Positions 1-10,710 of a stretch of DNA of 25,899 bases are shown here, piece by piece. Position 1 is the first letter of the stretch. Each line of letters begins with the position of its first letter. Both the position numbers and the translations under genes were made by a program. Origin of the DNA: Hypsibius dujardini (Eukaryota; Tardigrada; Eutardigrada; Parachela; Hypsibiidae); contig LRSR01005465.1 in assembly GCA_001579985.1 (NCBI GenBank), positions 1 through 25,899 on the forward strand, read 5' to 3'. The notes beneath the pieces are model-generated. The model was not told the origin of the DNA. It saw nothing but the letters and a program-made list of their open reading frames with translations, and made no database searches.

Positions 1-496
1 ATACTACGTTTTGAAACGTTCTCCTAAAACACAACTACAATCTGAGGCACCGAAAATCCTCGGGATAACCAGGACACAATGAGATTTCGGATCTCCTCAC
101 AAATCATNTTCCCATTCTTTTAAATGTAAACAAATGACATTTTCTTTTTGTGTGAGTGAGAGAGGGGGCTTTTTTCTTTCGATTGAGTGCTTAATCACTC
201 AAATCGGCCAGCGCGCGCGCGTTTGCCAACTTTTAATTTTGTGCCAAAATGAACCCCGCGCGGGGTACAGTACGACTACTATAATCAAGATACGCCCTAT
301 TTTAGTCTAGTTAGCTATTTTGTACTCATGTGTATGAATGTTCTCTTATTCCTATTGGTTCTTTGTGGCTCAACGCCACTGGTCAGTCTGGTTCTATTCC
401 TATTTGCATGTACTACATCTATACTTTGGTTTCTCGTGTTGTGCAACTATATAAGGTCGTTGCTGCTAAGTTTAAGACGGTAGAAATAGTTTTATA

Positions 497-497
<1 letters not shown>

Positions 498-527
<30 letters not shown>
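498..527. repeat. (AGT)10 microsatellite
   Basis: Ten perfect tandem AGT units. Read on either strand they produce poly-Ser or poly-Leu shadow frames, which I do not regard as coding. Confidence 0.95.
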
Positions 528-528
<1 letters not shown>

Positions 529-1190
529 TAGAAATAATGTTTGTCCGTATCAGTATGTAAATTCTTAGTTTTCCCATCTCTTCTGGAGTCTCTGTCCGCA
601 TCCGATGAGTGCTATTCATCAACCGCTACACATACAACCACAATTACGCGTAGACGTAACACTATACAGTGGATGATGCTCACTTCCGGCATGACCGCCG
701 CAGCGACCAACCCCGGAGAGGACGCGGTACTCATACGTACGTCCGACCAATCGAGGAAGGGAGAGAAGAAGTCTTAATTTGTAAAAAATTTCATGCTTTT
801 TTACTGCAACTATTCTTGTCTAGTGTGTGCAGTTTGTGGGCAGTCGTCAGTCGTCACTTGTATAGTAAAGTTTGCAGTCAGTTGTAGCTTTACTGTGTTT
901 TCCCCATCGTTTCTTTTGGCTGATCGAGTTGTGCACGCTTTTTGTCGTATTTTCCGAATGTCGCTAGGACCTTCGCCATCTTCGCACCGTCGACGCCACC
1001 GCATCTCTCTGGTCTCTGGAATTGTTCTGGGAATCTCCCGGCCTAGTGAGAGTTATCCTCTATGCGAACTCTCCTTATTCCCGGGACTGCCAGTTAATCT
1101 CCATCTTTTCTGGCCTGAATTTCCTTCGGATTCTTTTACGCGGCAAGGTGTATCTTTCTGATATTATTAGCGGGAGTGCGGTCGTCAATG

Positions 1191-1440
1191 CTTGCCGTCA
1201 TTTCACAAAATGTGTTAAAAAGATTTTGATGAACGAGTTTAAATAAGCGATCAGCCGGAGCTGTCAAAGAAAAACCGATCAGCGAATTTTCGAAATTCGC
1301 TGATCGCATTTGGCTTAGCTGTAAGGCAGTCGAGCTGTCAACAATAGAATATGCAGATAGACCAATCACAGGCTTTGGTTTTGACGTGCATGACTCAACA
1401 TTTCACTTGCTCGCTGATACCTTTTTTATATCCTTTTTGA
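1191..1440. repeat. Dispersed repeat, copy A, with hairpin
   Basis: This roughly 250-bp segment aligns in the same orientation with about 9008-9258. Shared landmarks, in order, are an ACGAGTTT block, CAGC-GAGCTG, AATTCGCTGA, AGACCAAT and a CTCGCTGATA block near the right end. Copy A holds a perfect inverted repeat at 1276-1306: 14-bp arms (CGATCAGCGAATTT and its complement) around a 3-bp loop. The matching position in copy B is degraded. It is likely a short non-autonomous transposon or an old repeat. Boundaries are approximate. Confidence 0.65.
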
Positions 1441-2114
1441 CAGACTTTTTTTGTACGTTTTATTGACGGCCACGCTCTCTCTATTAAGGTAGCTTGTACA
1501 TACCTGTCCAGTAATAAGAAACAGACAACAGATAGCCAGACAATGGATCGGATTACCTGCTCATGCCTTTATCGAAACTTTCGTCAGAGAAGGAGAATTT
1601 ATGATCACACTGTCGACAATTTCAATTCGCGCTGATGACCTGCTTCCCTCGAGATAACTGCACCAGTAACAGAATTGACCGAGTCCTGGAGTGGTCATTT
1701 TGCAGTGTTTACTTCAGGCTTCTAAAGTACCAACCAACTCATCCCAACGGAATAGGTGCCGCTTGTTACATCGATTCTTTGTTGAGAACCTTTTGCACTA
1801 ATGAGTCCAAGGGCCGTCAGACATTCGAATTGACAATATTTAGGTTTATCAGTTTCTTAGGCTTTTGTTTCGTTTGCGTGAACATTTTGTCCAATAATTT
1901 TGTTGGCCCCATGTAGACCTCAGATTTCTGGCTGAAGTGCATGCGAGCTGATGTGCGGCATGATTGAGAAAATCCCGATGTTGGGCTTGAGAGACAAAAC
2001 ACCTTACGCCGAAGACTTCGCCGGTTACGCACGAAAATCTACAAACATCCGTTCAAATTTTGTGGAAACAACATATAACAAAATCTGAGATAACATTGTC
2101 AGTCCAAAAAGAAA

Positions 2115-5100
2115 TTAAAATTTGGGCGGCTCAGGTAGTAAGTTAGAACCAGCTGCAAAGGATCCCGAGCTAACAGGAGTAGGCGTGGCCTGCACTTCGC
2201 TGTAGCTAGGTGGGGCATCCATATACAGCGGCGTTTGGAACGGTTGTGGCGGTGGTGGAGCATAGCTGGGATGACTTTGATAGGGCCCACTGGACACCAC
2301 AACAGGGGCGGTATAAGTCGGATGGGCGTGGCTTCTAGGAACCCCCACACGGCGGGCCTGATGAGCTTGTAGCATCCGTTGTCTTCGATAAGCTATTTGA
2401 ACTAAAGCTCCGAAGAAGACTAGCCCACCAATGCTTCCAATGATTGCTCCAGCGACCGCGACACCATCTAATAAAATACAGACATAATCAGTCACTTCTT
2501 GTACTTGTTTAGATAAGAAATTTGTTCAGATTTACTAGGACGATCAGAATATGACGAAGACCCAGAATAGCCGCCATTGTAGTTTGATCCTGGGTTGTAG
2601 TAAGACGGTTGCGTTGGATAAGACCACCATGAGAGATAGGAATCTGTGGTAGTACGTCGGGTTGCTGGCCGACTTGTTGTCATTAAAATGAAGGCATCGC
2701 AATACCATGATTGGAAGTGTTCCGCCGAAAGTGCGGGGTTTAACGTTTGGCTGTTGTTGTATGCGCTTGGGCAGTTCACGCGGTCGTCTTCATCGCAAAG
2801 ATATTGGTCGAAAGTGTAGCCCTCCAAAGCGTCGCAGTAGTGACTGTAGTACGTCGACGAGCTTTCTGGAATCAACATAACATTGGTATACGTGTACGAA
2901 CAGTGCCAGTACATGTGCTAGAAAACGGCTTTGTTTAAAAGTTTCCTTTCCCTTCCCCCTTTTGGCTATAATTGGTTTTACGCCTGTTGGCGAATGTCCC
3001 TATGAGTGATTATGACAAACTTGATAATTTTGAAAAGCATATATGTTCATCAACCTTTAGGTGTAAAAAACCAGCGTTTGCATATCGGTCAAACAAATGC
3101 TAAGACCAAAACTGAAGGGGTCAACAAAAAAGGGGGCGTTTTGTTTTTTCGCTTAGCACTCGCGCAGGCAGGATTTAATATTTAGGGTTAATTTTTTTGT
3201 GAGAAGGAAACTTGAAGGATTTAAAAACAATTAATCTTCAGTTTATCAAGTTAGGGAACAATAGTCAACATTGAAAAAACCGAAATTAGAAGGGGACAAG
3301 AGGGGAGAAAGGGAGGGGGACTTGTTGCCTTAGCCGTTTTTTATGGGGGCAACCCTGTTTTGAATTAATAAATGGAAAACATGAAAATAAATTTGGAGGC
3401 AACCATAATTTTCTTGTTCTGCTGGTGTGAACCCCCCCCCCGAACACAGAGTTTAACGAAAATTCAAAGTGGTCGTCCCCCTGCAGCCTCTGAAATTAAT
3501 TTCGCGAAAGTAATGCTGTAGTGCCTACCCCACCCCGTTAGGTCTATGGAACACAGTATAAGAAGCATTGCCGTATATCTAGCCACCACTTTTGTGACCT
3601 ATTTCCAGTCGCTTGGATTTTAATCCCAGTAGTTGGACTCGGATTATGTATTAACTCTCTGGTAGCCAGGTGGTCTGGGTATACGGGTAGTGCCGAGTCA
3701 GCCAAAGTTGGTTGAAATAGGGAAAGTACCTAACTTGAATGGTTGACATGACTAGGGTACATTTGGCACTTTCCCTGCCCAGTTAATGTCGTACCGCCAG
3801 GCGGCGCTGTTACGCTTCCATACAGCAACCTATACTTGACATTTTGCCAATAGGGAATCCAAACATCTTCCTAGAGAGTTCAAGTTTTTCATTCCGCTCG
3901 CGATTGCTTCTTTACTTCATTTTCAGCTGAATTTTAGTGGTATGGTTGTGGGCTAGAACCCATTTTAATTTCGAAACCCGGAATTTTTTTTCAGCACAAA
4001 CCGCAAGTTAGTATAGATGCCCATTTAAGTTTATACGAAGTTTGGCTTAATGAGTTCTTACCACTTCCAAAAGTTTTTTTGAAAAGTTTTTTTACTTATA
4101 TTTTACGGTTCTGTTAGAGGATCAAAGCAGAAAACCGTATCTAAAAAGTCGAAATGCTCGATGAGCAAATCGAGTTTGAAGGAAGAATTAAGTCAGGGTA
4201 AGCTGACTGGCATTGACCGAGAGTTGAAATAAACTTTGCTGGTCACTAACTCGTCCGAAATTCAATTGGGAATCAATTGACGCCAGCCAAAAATTTATTT
4301 GAAATTAGGGGACCGTAACAGCTGTAATGTTTGCAAGGCAAACTTGATATTCTAGTAGAACTTTCAAAATTGGCCACTTACCCCCGCCCTAAGTCCCGAC
4401 AAATCTTTGGCGGACGGAAATGGATTCCACATTCAATTTAATTTTGGGTGAGCGAGTATCCCCGACAGTGTATTTCATTGTGTGGGCAGATTCACACTAT
4501 ACTGGAAATGTTTGGTGAATCGAAAGAGAGCTGAAACAGGGACGGGGTGAATAGAAATGGGGCATACTCCGCAAAATATCACTACCCTAGCTGTAGATAA
4601 CCATCCAACTTCACTCTCACTTTATCTGCCTGTTAATTGCCGGGTCAGTTTTTCTAATCTCGTATGCACTTTAAAACCATACCTCGGAGGATGTTGAAAT
4701 CAATTACTAAGCGATCGTAGATGAAATTGAGACCGGTGGTGTTGTATCCGTTGATGCGAATCGACAATTCCACTTTCTGAGCGAAACTCGATCGTAGTTG
4801 TGCGACAGACGACGGCCACAATGATGACCCGTTGATCGGCCCTCCTTCCAGTCTCTTGACTAATGTTGTGTTGGCGATCACCGGAGAAAAACGGTCGAGG
4901 TAGACGTTTTCATAGATCTCAACCGAATAATTCACCGGCAGTCTCATGTCCCTGCCATCGAAATTTTATAAATAAAATTAAACAATTTTTTAGCGCAAAA
5001 GATTAGTGACAGATCGACCGTTCGGCCTACCACCCCCGCCCGGGTCCCGCCCCTCCTCGCGTGTCAAGAATGACTTTGCCCTCGTCCCTCCCCGGTGGAA

Positions 5101-5553
5101 CGGGGAGAGAGCAAAGTATTATAGGCTTTTGACGTGCAAAAGCCTGCCCCCCTTCCGGTTGAGGGAGTGAAGCTTCGTCATCACCTCCAAGCCGACATTA
5201 TTCAGCTATTGTACCAGTGAGATTGATATAAACATATTTTTACTTAATATTCAGGTAGATGGCGTCGGCTTGAATGCTGCTTAAGCTGATGATTTTCAGA
5301 TTGATGGTACAGGCAGTACGGATGTTCCGATCAAGCACAAGAACCCCGGCTGATCCTGTGTCTTTAGGGGCGCTCACGTCTTTGGTTTTCCCACATAGGT
5401 TGTGGAAAGCATCTGGAAGGACCCATACGAGCGTATTATGGAACAACACAGCCACACGTAATGTAAAAGTATGTTGATATACTCACACATTGGATACACC
5501 AATGCTGTAGTCACTTCGACCAAACATAATATGGTAGCGAATTTAAGCAGCAT
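2115..5553 (-). CDS. CUB-like/Cys4/TM/PPxY membrane protein, paralogue 1
   Basis: Five exons read on the minus strand: 5553-5487, 5412-5244, 4951-4683, 2865-2536 and 2467-2115. They join in phases 1,2,1,1 to give 395 aa ending in TAA. Residues 1 to about 20 form a signal peptide (MLLKFATILCLVEVTTA). Residues 29-168 form a CUB-like domain with the family's first Cys pair (C29-G and the AC before TINLKI) and the VEIYEN core. The next module has C179-x12-C192-x7-C200-x23-C224 with DRVNCP. A Thr/Ser/Tyr-rich stalk of about 50 residues follows that the other two copies lack. The helix is near 281-304, followed by a basic YRRQR stop-transfer. The tail is proline-rich with PPSY at 364-367, a predicted ligand for WW domains such as those of NEDD4 ligases. 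The exon 4 donor (GTAAAT) is weak but is the one that keeps phase; without that splice the frame stops at 2492. It is the most diverged of the three. Function unknown. Confidence 0.8.
2866..4682 (-). other. Large intron 3 of paralogue 1
   Basis: This 1.8-kb intron holds no coding exon I can support. It contains a C9-10 run near 3431-3440 and a piece of the TIR repeat family (near 4256-4330) that also appears in other introns of this window. The matching introns of paralogues 2 and 3 are about 110 bp each, so this one has probably grown by insertions. Confidence 0.55.
4256..4330. repeat. Fragment of dispersed TIR-element family
   Basis: The block ATTGGGAATCAATTGACGCC followed by an AAATTAGGGG motif resembles 12495-12545 (ATTGGGAATCGATTGGCATC ... 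TATCAGGGG) and 23705-23720 (TATCAGGGGGCGGAG). I take it as a diverged fragment of that family. The right edge is unclear and may extend towards 4600. Confidence 0.45.
5123..5145. repeat. Short perfect hairpin
   Basis: Nine-bp arms AGGCTTTTG and CAAAAGCCT flank a 5-bp loop (ACGTG) inside intron 2 of paralogue 1. It may be incidental or a transposon remnant. Confidence 0.4.
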
Positions 5554-5939
5554 CTTCGTAGTTATAAACTCCTGAAGGGTTGCTGCCGAAGGACCCGGTT
5601 AACCCGGGCTGATTTGTGAGAAAAATATGAATGCTCAATTTAACTGCAGGAACTGTGTGAAAACAAGACAAGCTCAACTAGTTTACATAGTCTCGGCGCG
5701 ATCTACGTTTATGGCTTTCTGGTTTGACGTCGTCGTTTGTTTAGTTTGCTTAACAATCGTCGTTCTGGGAGTAAAGGTCGCTTAATCATGACTTGTCATG
5801 CCTTCTGACTGAACATACGCACCACAAAGATGAACTATCGTCGCCCGGCCATTATTAGATTAAGGGAAATATACGAAACTGAGCGTACCGTTCTAAATCA
5901 TACCATGGGTTGGGAATATCCCGTTCGGTGGATGACGTG

Positions 5940-7266
5940 TAAAGCATGACACCGCGTGATTTTTAAGACGCGGCAGCAGAAAAACAGCCTCATATTTTAC
6001 GCGGCGCAGCATCAGGCGGCATTCACAAACTAAATTTCACGCGGCAAGCGGCAACACCGCCCGATATTTTGGAACAACGCGGCACGAGGCGGCAAATTAA
6101 TTTGTTTCTACCCCGTGCGGGACTCATTTTTGCACACAACAAAAATTGCTGAATGTAACTCTATATGAATTATTAAAAAAATTATACTTTATTTCGAAAG
6201 AAGATATATAGGTCTGTGAAACATTTGCACGGTTCGACGTTGGGGCAGGAGAGGTGCTATGCTTTGGTTTGTGGCAGCACTTAGAAATTAAGCGTGGCCC
6301 GGTTAATGGCAGACTTTCCCAAGTTCGCTGACCCAGATCAAAACTGGTTCACATTTCTCGAAGCTAAACGTAAGCAAAGTAAGTACAACACTTATGTTGT
6401 AGTAATTTGATGGGACTATCCTACGCAAAATAAAAATATTAATTTAACGGCAACTTTGGTTTTGAGAAAAAAGAAAACGTCGCAGGGTCAAGTTCAGCCA
6501 AGTTTTTAAATCGTGCATTTCTAACTTTAGATCAAAACTGGAGACCCAAAATACAGAAACAAACATTATTTTTTATAAAAAAGGGGTGCAATAATTGGGC
6601 TCTTTAATGTAATTAAAATTATCCCAATCGCATAATAATTGAGAAAGTTATTAGCGTGAACCCGTACACCACTTTGAGTCTGAAAATGTTTGCATTTTTT
6701 TAAAAAGGGTCTCCCTCAATTTAGTGGTGCACTATTGATTGAATATTTCTGTTTTTTTTCTTGTACAGTACACTGATATAGATCTATAGTTTGCCGTTTT
6801 GCTTTTTTAGATTCGCTTCAAAGTTGAGGGAGATCTCAAATACGGTCCATGGGACACCACTATAACAGTGTTGACCATTGGGTTTTCCGAAACAACTTCT
6901 GATTCAACAACCTGAATCTCGATTTTGAAAGTGATTTGGATAGCCATCGAAGTGGGCTTTCCAATGCAGAAAATATTTTATCAATAGCACACACACAATT
7001 CAGGCGAGGGCCTGCGAAAGCCAGTGCAAAAGCTTTCCCGCACCCGGTAATTACTGTAGAAACACAAGAATATAGATCTGTAACAGCGGTGAGTGATAAA
7101 GAATTCTGATTAAGCAAAAATAAACGATTTTCACATCTAAATAAACAAGATAGTAATTGACGAAAATATAAAGTTCTCACCAAAAGCGAGTAACACGGCG
7201 ACGCGGCGCGGCAGTATTGCGGCAAAATAATTTTCAGATCAAAAGCGGCGCGGCTTTCATGCTTTA
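5940..7266. mobile_element. hAT-type DNA transposon, degenerate
   Basis: The ends are TAAAGCATGA and its complement TCATGCTTTA, and fit the hAT terminal consensus YARNG. Flanking 8-bp direct repeats ATGACGTG (5932-5939) and ATGGCGTG (7267-7274) agree at 7 of 8 positions, matching the 8-bp target duplication of hAT elements. Both subterminal regions are rich in GCGGC/CGCGGC repeats (about 5955-6090 and 7197-7255), which are typical transposase-binding subterminal repeats. The interior carries two exon-like remnants but no intact transposase. It is inserted between paralogues 1 and 2. Confidence 0.72.
6306..7088 (+). pseudogene. Broken coding remnant inside hAT element
   Basis: An ATG at 6306 opens a 24-codon exon-like frame (MADFPKFADPDQNWFTFLEA, then a basic end) closed by a strong donor A|GTAAGT at 6379. 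A second block follows an acceptor at 6810. It reads first as a frame with KVEGDLKYGPWDTT and then, after a frame change with stops near 6900-6920, as a frame with NLDFESDLDSH and AKAFPHPVITVETQEY, ending at a GTGAGT donor at 7089. No single frame joins the blocks, so this is probably a decayed element gene. I could not match it to a transposase domain by eye. Confidence 0.35.
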
Positions 7267-7470
7267 ATGGCGTGTTACTCATATAGTAACCCTTATGACA
7301 GCGTGCGTGTGCCGTCGATAATCAATAATGAATTTGCAATAATTATCTAAATTAACTACATGGGGAGATTTATTCAGACAGTGTAGACATGTAGTTTTGT
7401 TATATTTTTATGTAAGTTCTAACATAAATAAATATTTCTATGTTTTGCCAGAAAAAAAAGCGTCAAATGT

Positions 7471-9722
7471 TTAATATTTGGACGCGTCCGGCATGGTTCC
7501 TGTGTCTGGTCCTGCAGCAGTCGATGACTGTACTTCAGCGTACGTGGGCGGAGCACCGACAAAAAGTTGCGGATACGGTTGAGGTTGGAGGGGATAATTA
7601 GGCTGAGCTCCCACAACATAGGGGCCAGCGACAGTGGTCGGTCTTGAAGTAGCGGGATACGTTTGCAAAGCCACACCTTGGGCGTGACGATGCACGAGTC
7701 GTCCTCGCTGATTTCTACAGATCGCCTTGACGAGAACGATAAAAAATGTCAGGCCAAAGATGCCGCCAATGATTGGACCAGCAATTGTCCAGACATCTGA
7801 AAACAGAGAGAGAAAGTCCTTTACTTTGCAGAAATTCAAACCCTACCAGCAGACGAAGTTTAATTTTATTTGATTACACTAACAGTCTTTGGCACTAGAA
7901 TTTGAACATGAGAATGGGGTATGGCAGATGTATAGTTGATGTATAGCTCGTCGTTCCACAGTTTGCCCATTGGCCAGCGGATGACTAACTAGCTCATAGT
8001 GGCACTGCATCGGGATGTCTCCGGTTACTCGACTTATCTGAGCCGCCTTCTACACTGAGTTCCTTTCACAACTAGACCTTATAAGACAACGAATACGGTA
8101 ATAGAACTTTACCCAAGACCATTTAATATCAAGCCTTAATCTCGAAAGGAGCATAATGGGGTTAGGCGTAAGGCGGAAGGGCAGAGAGAAAAGACCAATC
8201 GCTCTCCGGGTGGTATTAAAAGAAAGTAATGTTACTTCTGTTAATCAATATCGAATAAGATGACTGCCGGTCAGGCCATAATCCCAAATTAAGCGAGGAG
8301 GTTAACAACGGTTTTAAGCAAATACAACATCTTTTGACTCTAACAAATTTCCAACCTATTAATGTTAAAGTAATTTACGTACACCTACCGATTTCGGGGG
8401 AAGTGTAGGAGCTAACTGATGTCCGACAAGATGATCCGTAAGTGCCCGATGTTCCCTGATCTTTCAAGATGGCATAGTTCCCCAATCCACTAGTCGAGGT
8501 ATAGGAGTTCGGGCAGTTGACCCTATCGCCGGTTTCACAGTAGTAGTCCTTACCCACCCAGCCTGTCAAGGCTGAGCAGTAAATATAGCTATAACCTGAT
8601 TGACCTGAAATCAATCAGCAAACTCCTCACCCCTTGTCTTCCGGTGACGACCAGCTTCTTTACAGCCGTATTCAGAATAAAGGCCATGTCACATGCCATG
8701 CTATCTCTCACCATGGAGTACGTTATAATCCAGTCTGAAGTCTTTGGCGCTCCACGAGAAACTGGGATCGCTTCGAGTAAACTGAATGGATAATGTGACC
8801 TTTGATTGGTAGGATGAACGAAGTTGTGCCACGGACGTGGGATTGGATGAGGAGTAAGCGTAACCACCGGGAAGTTGTTTAACCAATGTCGTTAATGTCG
8901 ATCCCAAACTGGTCGTGTAGCTCTCGTAGATGTTAACATTCATGCTGGGGTGTAAATTAAGGTACCTAAAAAATAGTTAACAACATTAGAAAGACAGTGC
9001 GCTCGTTAAAGTTTGCCATTCATCAACGAAATGCATCAAACAATTTTGGCAAACGAGTTTTAACAAATGCTCAGCCAGAGCTGCCAAGGGAAATCAATCA
9101 ATAAATTTTGGAAATTCGCTGACCACTTTTGACTAAGCGGTAACGCAGCTGAACTGTTAACAATAAAGAAATGTGAATAGACCAATTACATCCACTCGTT
9201 TTGACGGGCACGGCTTAACATTTCGTTAACTCGCTGATAGCACTTTTTGATATCTCTATTCGCACCCTTTTTTAAATCATAAAATATATAGGTAAAAACA
9301 AATATGTCTGGATACGAATTGATAGGTGCGAATTGTCAAGCTATCAATTTTCTTTCTGCAATCGGTCCAAACACGGTTATTGCAGGGAAAAGTAACCCTT
9401 TTTGACTCACTTGACATTGAAGTAGATGGCGTAGGTTTCGTATGAAACTCCGTCAACGGTGACGTTGACCGTGCAGGAGGCTTGTGTGGGGGCGGAAGTG
9501 AATTGGAGAACACCCGCACGATTATTGTCCTCGTACCACCACGGTAAAGTGAGGACTGAGCCGCAGTAATCATTCAAGTCATCTAAAATGGACTACGAGT
9601 ATATTTTTCGAATGGTCCTGCTGAAGTATACATCCGGAAAAAAGCTTACATGTTTTATAAGTAGCAGCGCTGGTACTCCAAGCCAAAAACAAAATTTTCA
9701 TGCATACTTTGAGTAACATCAT
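7471..9722 (-). CDS. CUB-like/Cys4/TM/PPxY membrane protein, paralogue 2
   Basis: Five exons on the minus strand: 9722-9650, 9582-9411, 8965-8712, 8604-8389 and 7796-7471. Phases are 1,2,1,1 and the product is 346 aa. Two adjacent ATGs (9722 and 9719) can start it; both precede a hydrophobic signal peptide ending near STSAAT. Exons 2-3 encode a CUB-like domain beginning DLNDYCGS, with SCTVNVTVD, ETYAIYFNVK, VNIYESY and SKVTLSI as core strands. Exon 4 has C176-x12-C189-x7-C197-x28-C226 with CETGDRVNCPN. Exon 5 gives the helix (about 243-265), a basic CRNQRGR border, a Pro/Tyr/Gln-rich tail and PPTY at 321-324 in GAPPTYAEVQ. PPxY tails recruit WW-domain ubiquitin ligases in other animals; that role here is inference. 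It is closest to paralogue 3, including much of exon 4 at the nucleotide level. A minus-strand AATAAA lies about 100 bp past the stop. Confidence 0.85.
9008..9258. repeat. Dispersed repeat, copy B
   Basis: This is the second copy of the roughly 250-bp repeat seen at 1191-1440, in the same orientation and inside intron 2 of paralogue 2. The hairpin of copy A is reduced here to AAATTTTGGAAATTCGCTGA, so the palindrome has decayed or formed only in copy A. Confidence 0.6.
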
Positions 9723-9924
9723 GAGTACACAAAATAACACGGAATGTCAAAATTCAAAACTTAGTAGTCTTTGCAGAGTTTCGGCTGGATACACAGCACG
9801 AGCTCACGTAAAATCTACTTTATGTATCGAACGATACTACTGTATTCCTAATTGTGTGGAACTCGTGCAGGGTCTGTGTGCGACGACTATCTTTCGCAAA
9901 TAACGCCACAATGGACCTGACCGT

Positions 9925-10110
9925 CTTTCGCACTTCAATCTCATTTTCGTCACGAGAGAAGGAATTATCATCGCTTTGCAGATGAGTGAATTTCAAATCG
10001 GAAACGATGACGTGCCTTTTCGAATGATTATTGCTCGGTATGACCCAAAGCGACCCAAACCTATGACCGTCATCCTTGAGTATCTCATACCTTTCTTCAG
10101 CTGTTCCGGC
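9925..10110 (-). promoter_or_regulatory. Upstream block shared by paralogues 2 and 3
   Basis: About 200-390 bp upstream of the paralogue 2 start lie short blocks that recur in the same order upstream of paralogue 3 (14420-14600): TTCAATCT-x4-TTCGTCAC at 9935-9953, CCTTTTCGAATG near 10016 and CCTTGAGTATCT near 10075. The duplication therefore carried 5' flanking DNA, and these blocks are candidate regulatory sequence. No defined promoter motif was identified. Confidence 0.4.
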
Positions 10111-10435
10111 TTCAAAATGTGCTCAAAATGACGGTATTGGTTATAGCTACTACAATACATCGATCCAGAACTGCCTGTCTGAACATGAGCAAGCAATAAT
10201 TCCCAAGAATATTGCCCACACAGTAGGCACGTTTAGACGACCAAATGTTCAGAGCGTAATTGGTAGCATATAAAAAAAAACCAATGTGGGATGCGCAGGG
10301 GTGTTGCTTCGCCTTTCGTCTTCGCCTTCCGCCAAGAAAGGCTTGGCCTAAGGACAATGGGCCCTTACGGACTAGGCTGAAACGGCGTACAAAAATGTCA
10401 AACTTATATTTTCAAGGACAGTTTTCGATTGGGTA

Positions 10436-10537
10436 CAGCCGTGGCACAATTTCTCAACGAAAAACGTTAATCGGAACACCGGCGTAATAACATGTGTTCC
10501 GATTAACGTTTTTCGTCAAGAAATCGTGCCACGGCTG
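10436..10537. mobile_element. Foldback MITE, TA-flanked
   Basis: Arms of about 43 bp begin CAGCCGTGGCAC and end near GTTAATCGGAACA. They are nearly perfect inverted repeats around a loop of about 16 bp. TA dinucleotides flank both ends (10434-10435 and 10538-10539), as expected for Tc1/mariner-type insertion. It has no coding capacity. Confidence 0.8.
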
Positions 10538-10710
10538 TAAATGTAATACGCATATACGATCTCTCCCTTTAATTTAAAATTCAGACGTTGTCCAATACTT
10601 GTTTGAAATATCATGATATGCATCTTGATGATGATCGTACGTTATTACTTTTTGTGGCTTATTGAATTCTGGAAGATATCGAGCACTTAGCGGAAAGAGC
10701 ATTAATTTTA

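Larger units (their letters stand above)
1..2114. other. Gene-free left flank
   Basis: I find no exon chain here with a signal peptide, recognisable domain or consistent splice phases. Short open frames occur on both strands, but none resembles a known protein. The stretch contains CT/GA-rich and GC-alternating tracts (about 160-225), an AGT microsatellite near 500 and one copy of a dispersed repeat (about 1191-1440). It lies downstream of the first minus-strand gene, so part of it may be that gene's 3' untranslated region. Confidence 0.5.

Noticed and set aside
419-622. Minus-strand frame with a poly-Leu run as a possible signal peptide or membrane segment
   Set aside because: The Leu run is only the translated AGT microsatellite, with no flanking domain.
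6860-7282. Minus-strand 140-residue open frame
   Set aside because: It lies within the hAT element and runs over the GCGGC repeats and terminal sequence. No domain is visible, and the opposite strand has the better splice signals.
10396-10425. Open frame containing NLYFQG, the TEV protease site core, suggesting vector sequence
   Set aside because: The preceding residue is Ser rather than Glu, there is no tag, linker or vector context, and the frame lies in ordinary gene-free DNA beside a MITE. It is coincidence.
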